Assembly: GCA_024223125.1 (NCBI GenBank)
Contig: JAAEOP010000462.1
Span: 1 to 25,503 of the forward strand
Length of the DNA: 25,503 nucleotides
Direction of reading: 5' to 3'
From: Chloroflexota bacterium
GTDB taxonomy: Bacteria > Chloroflexota > Anaerolineae > Promineifilales > Promineifilaceae
Shown here in pieces: positions 24,031 through 25,503 of this stretch (its first letter is position 1; every line of letters starts with the position of its first letter). Position numbers and translations under genes: made by a program. Below the pieces are notes generated by a model. It ran no database searches and had not been told where the DNA came from. It saw only the letters and a list, made by a program, of their open reading frames with translations.

Positions 24031-24498
24031 ATGAGTAAACCAGTAGAAATTGAGTTGAATCAGTTGAAAACGGCCATAAACTATTTTATCGGACTATTGG
24101 AAGACGGTTCCCTGGTATATCGTTATGATCGTAAAACTCGTAAAGAAATTGCCATTGCCTTAAACCATCTACTACATAAAGTAGAAGGGTTACCGACCAA
24201 TATACCTGAAAGGTTAGTACAGGCTGCGGCCGTGCGGGCTGTTATTGAAGCGGCCGAAGGGTATTACGAAGCCGAACAAGCAGAAATGCAAGAAAATTTA
24301 GAGCTGCACATGCACAAAGCTGAAGCAGCGGCCAGTATTCACGGTCATATCTTAACCCCCTGGGAACCGGTTACCGGTTCCGATTTAGAATACCAGGCCA
24401 CGTGTAAAGGGTGCGGTGGCTTTGTATACGTTAGCCATACCAGTACCTACAATTTGCTATTAGAAAGCTGTGAACGGATGCATCTTACTGAACATTAA
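24031..24498 (+). CDS. Unknown protein with one CxxC motif
   Basis: A 155-residue soluble protein I do not recognise. The N-terminal two thirds is predicted helical and rich in Glu and Ala (AAEGYYEAEQAEMQENLELHMHKAEAAA). The C-terminal part has CKGCGGFVYV, half of a zinc ribbon, with a later Cys and His (ESCERMHL) that could complete a site. The ATG at 24031 has AGAGAGG at about eight bases. A possible -10 TATAAT is at 23934-23939 but its -35 is poor. It diverges from E1. Confidence 0.7.
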   Translation: MSKPVEIELNQLKTAINYFIGLLEDGSLVYRYDRKTRKEIAIALNHLLHKVEGLPTNIPERLVQAAAVRAVIEAAEGYYEAEQAEMQENLELHMHKAEAAASIHGHILTPWEPVTGSDLEYQATCKGCGGFVYVSHTSTYNLLLESCERMHLTEH

Positions 24499-24508
24499 AT
24501 ATATTATC

Positions 24509-24642
24509 GGTAATAACCGTAGCCGCGATTTCGCAATCGCGCGCCTCTTATTCTCGCGGTTATGAAACCGTAGCGTGCCTATACAGGTCATTCCTGCGTA
24601 GGTAGGAATAACCTGTATAGTTACACCGCGGCTACGATTACC
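24509..24642. repeat. Nested palindrome, GTAGCCGCG family copy 2
   Basis: Outer arms run from GGTAAT and CCGTAGCCGCG (24509-24527) to CGCGGCTACG and ATTACC (24627-24642). Inside is a second palindrome: CTATACAGGT (24579-24588) with ACCTGTATAG (24611-24620), plus ATTCCT/AGGAAT. The left half matches the smaller element at 10350-10408, which lacks the inner hairpin; one palindrome appears to have landed in another. Confidence 0.8.
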
Positions 24643-24677
24643 GATTTATTTTGTAAACTTTCATAAAGATGAATGAA

Positions 24678-24746
24678 CTTAGGGCTTGCCCGTAAATAAC
24701 TTTTGAGTTTCCAGATTGGTTCACTCTTTCGAGAGTGAACCAATCT
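24678..24746 (+). repeat. 69-bp direct repeat, left copy
   Basis: This is identical to 25247-25315. It ends in a perfect 15-bp stem AGATTGGTTCACTCT / AGAGTGAACCAATCT closed by a TTCG tetraloop (24713-24746). With its twin it flanks the membrane zinc-ribbon gene. Confidence 0.95.
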
Positions 24747-24789
24747 TGCCAAGCTAAAAACGAGCGTTCCCTTAGCTCTGTGCAAAATT

Positions 24790-25194
24790 ATGTCAGAAAT
24801 TCACGTAGAAACAAAATGGGATGATAGTGGTTATGATTGTGATCATTGTGGCGGACGCATCTTAAAGCGGATAGATCAGGAAACCGGCCGCAAAGCAGAA
24901 ATGTGTTACCAATGTGAAGTGTGCGGCTGCCAATGGACGCTGGCTGGAGATGTGTCCCGAATTGGGCGGTTGCAAAGCTGTCGCCAGGCGCAACGAGAAC
25001 GTCGCGCCAGCCGTCGGATAACCAATCCTTATCCGGTGTCGCTTATGGTGTTAGCCGCCGGAGGAGGTTTGCTGCTGTTGATACTGATTTACCTGGGTGG
25101 ACTGGTAGCTGTTCGTTTTCTCATTCCAATAGCAATTGCAGTTTTTGTAGCAGTGGCCGTGTTCCGGTTTGGTCGTAAACACATGTGGTGGTAG
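24790..25194 (+). CDS. Membrane protein with zinc ribbon
   Basis: The 134-aa protein has an N-terminal zinc ribbon with CDHCGG (about 17-22) and CYQCEVCGCQW (about 39-49), a basic middle (QAQRERRASRR), and two hydrophobic segments (about 83-104 and 107-125). The ribbon would face the cytoplasm. No ribosome binding site is obvious before the ATG. I know no family. It lies between two identical 69-bp repeats in a region otherwise made of repeats, so it may be a mobile or recently placed cassette. Confidence 0.65.
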   Translation: MSEIHVETKWDDSGYDCDHCGGRILKRIDQETGRKAEMCYQCEVCGCQWTLAGDVSRIGRLQSCRQAQRERRASRRITNPYPVSLMVLAAGGGLLLLILIYLGGLVAVRFLIPIAIAVFVAVAVFRFGRKHMWW

Positions 25195-25246
25195 ATAGTT
25201 CCGGTACAGCATTAGGTCATTGTCAGTTTGTCCCAACAGCATTGTC

Positions 25247-25315
25247 CTTAGGGCTTGCCCGTAAATAACTTTTGAGTTTCCAGATTGGTTCACTCTTTCG
25301 AGAGTGAACCAATCT
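25247..25315 (+). repeat. 69-bp direct repeat, right copy
   Basis: Every base matches the copy at 24678-24746, in the same orientation, including the 15-bp stem and TTCG loop. Its last three bases are shared with the CTCGCAGGTTT palindrome that follows. Confidence 0.95.
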
Positions 25316-25372
25316 CGCAGGTTTCCAATATGATCTGCACTCCTCTGTGTTAATGTGTTAAAACCTGCGAGA
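25313..25372. repeat. CTCGCAGGTTT palindromic repeat, copy 2
   Basis: TCTCGCAGGTTT (25313-25324) and AAACCTGCGAGA (25361-25372) are perfect arms. It is inverted relative to the copy at 6551-6618 and lies just left of the IS110-type transposase end. Confidence 0.8.
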
Positions 25373-25428
25373 TACTACGTTAGCAATTACTGATTGAACG
25401 TTAACAAGAGAATAAAGAACAATTTGAT

Positions 25429-25503
25429 TCAACCAGTGTAAGCAGGGTCAAAAGGGATTTTGTTTTTCAAGACACCGAATGCCAAATGCATCAGTTTACG
25501 CAT
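25429..25503 (-). mobile_element. IS110-family transposase, C-terminal end (partial)
   Basis: The last 24 codons read on the minus strand give MRKLMHLAFGVLKNKIPFDP, followed by AYTG and a stop. MRKL..L.FGVLK...PFDP is the characteristic C-terminus of IS110/IS116/IS902 DEDD transposases. The rest of the gene lies beyond the window. The element's own end should lie in the 50 or so bases left of the stop codon, but the boundary cannot be read without an empty site. Confidence 0.75.

Noticed and set aside
1..25503. CRISPR array or defence island
   Set aside because: Repeats present are dispersed palindromes without regular spacers, and no Cas, restriction or toxin-antitoxin pair is recognisable apart from the broken DUF4258 fragment.

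Overview
The window looks like a chromosomal segment of a Chloroflexota bacterium, probably Anaerolineae-like; this is inferred, with no marker gene to settle it. The pointers are an FMN-riboswitch-controlled permease/binding-protein pair of the RibXY type, a single-chain E1 alpha-beta 2-oxoacid dehydrogenase, a menaquinone gene (menB), a very large beta-rich surface protein ending in an LPVIMK-like tail, and many short palindromic repeats. Base composition is balanced. The octamer ACGGCCGT recurs roughly forty times.

Left part (1-5900, mainly + strand): a sigma70-like promoter, FMN riboswitch and intrinsic terminator lead into ribX and the lipoprotein ribY, and a strong hairpin closes the unit. 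A remnant of a cytochrome c follows on the minus strand. Then come a GT39-type membrane glycosyltransferase, which carries two palindromic elements inserted in frame, and an agmatinase-type ureohydrolase.

Centre-left (6000-10600, mainly - strand): a 62-aa helical protein with its own promoter and TATACGT boxes, a broken DUF4258 gene beside a palindromic repeat, menB, a RemA/DUF370-like small protein with a hairpin-rich leader, an unrecognised 178-aa protein, gpmI and tRNA-Asn. Most spacers between these genes hold a hairpin element.

Centre-right (10700-19500, + strand): isoaspartyl peptidase/asparaginase, an acyl-CoA dehydrogenase, a 1652-residue modular surface protein that appears to lack its secretion signal, a hotdog thioesterase and a DUF3137-like protein.

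Right part (19550-25503): a small zinc-ribbon-like protein, then E2 and fused E1 of a branched-chain-type 2-oxoacid dehydrogenase (minus strand; E3 is not in the window). These are followed by an unrecognised CxxC protein, a nested palindrome, a membrane zinc-ribbon protein between two identical 69-bp direct repeats, and the last 24 codons of an IS110-type transposase at the edge.

Metabolically the window covers riboflavin uptake, branched-chain 2-oxoacid and acyl-CoA oxidation (both flavin/cofactor dependent), glycolysis and menaquinone synthesis. No defence system, CRISPR array or prophage is visible. The most unusual layer is the DNA itself: at least six families of short palindromes, some nested or inside genes, plus the iterated ACGGCCGT octamer.
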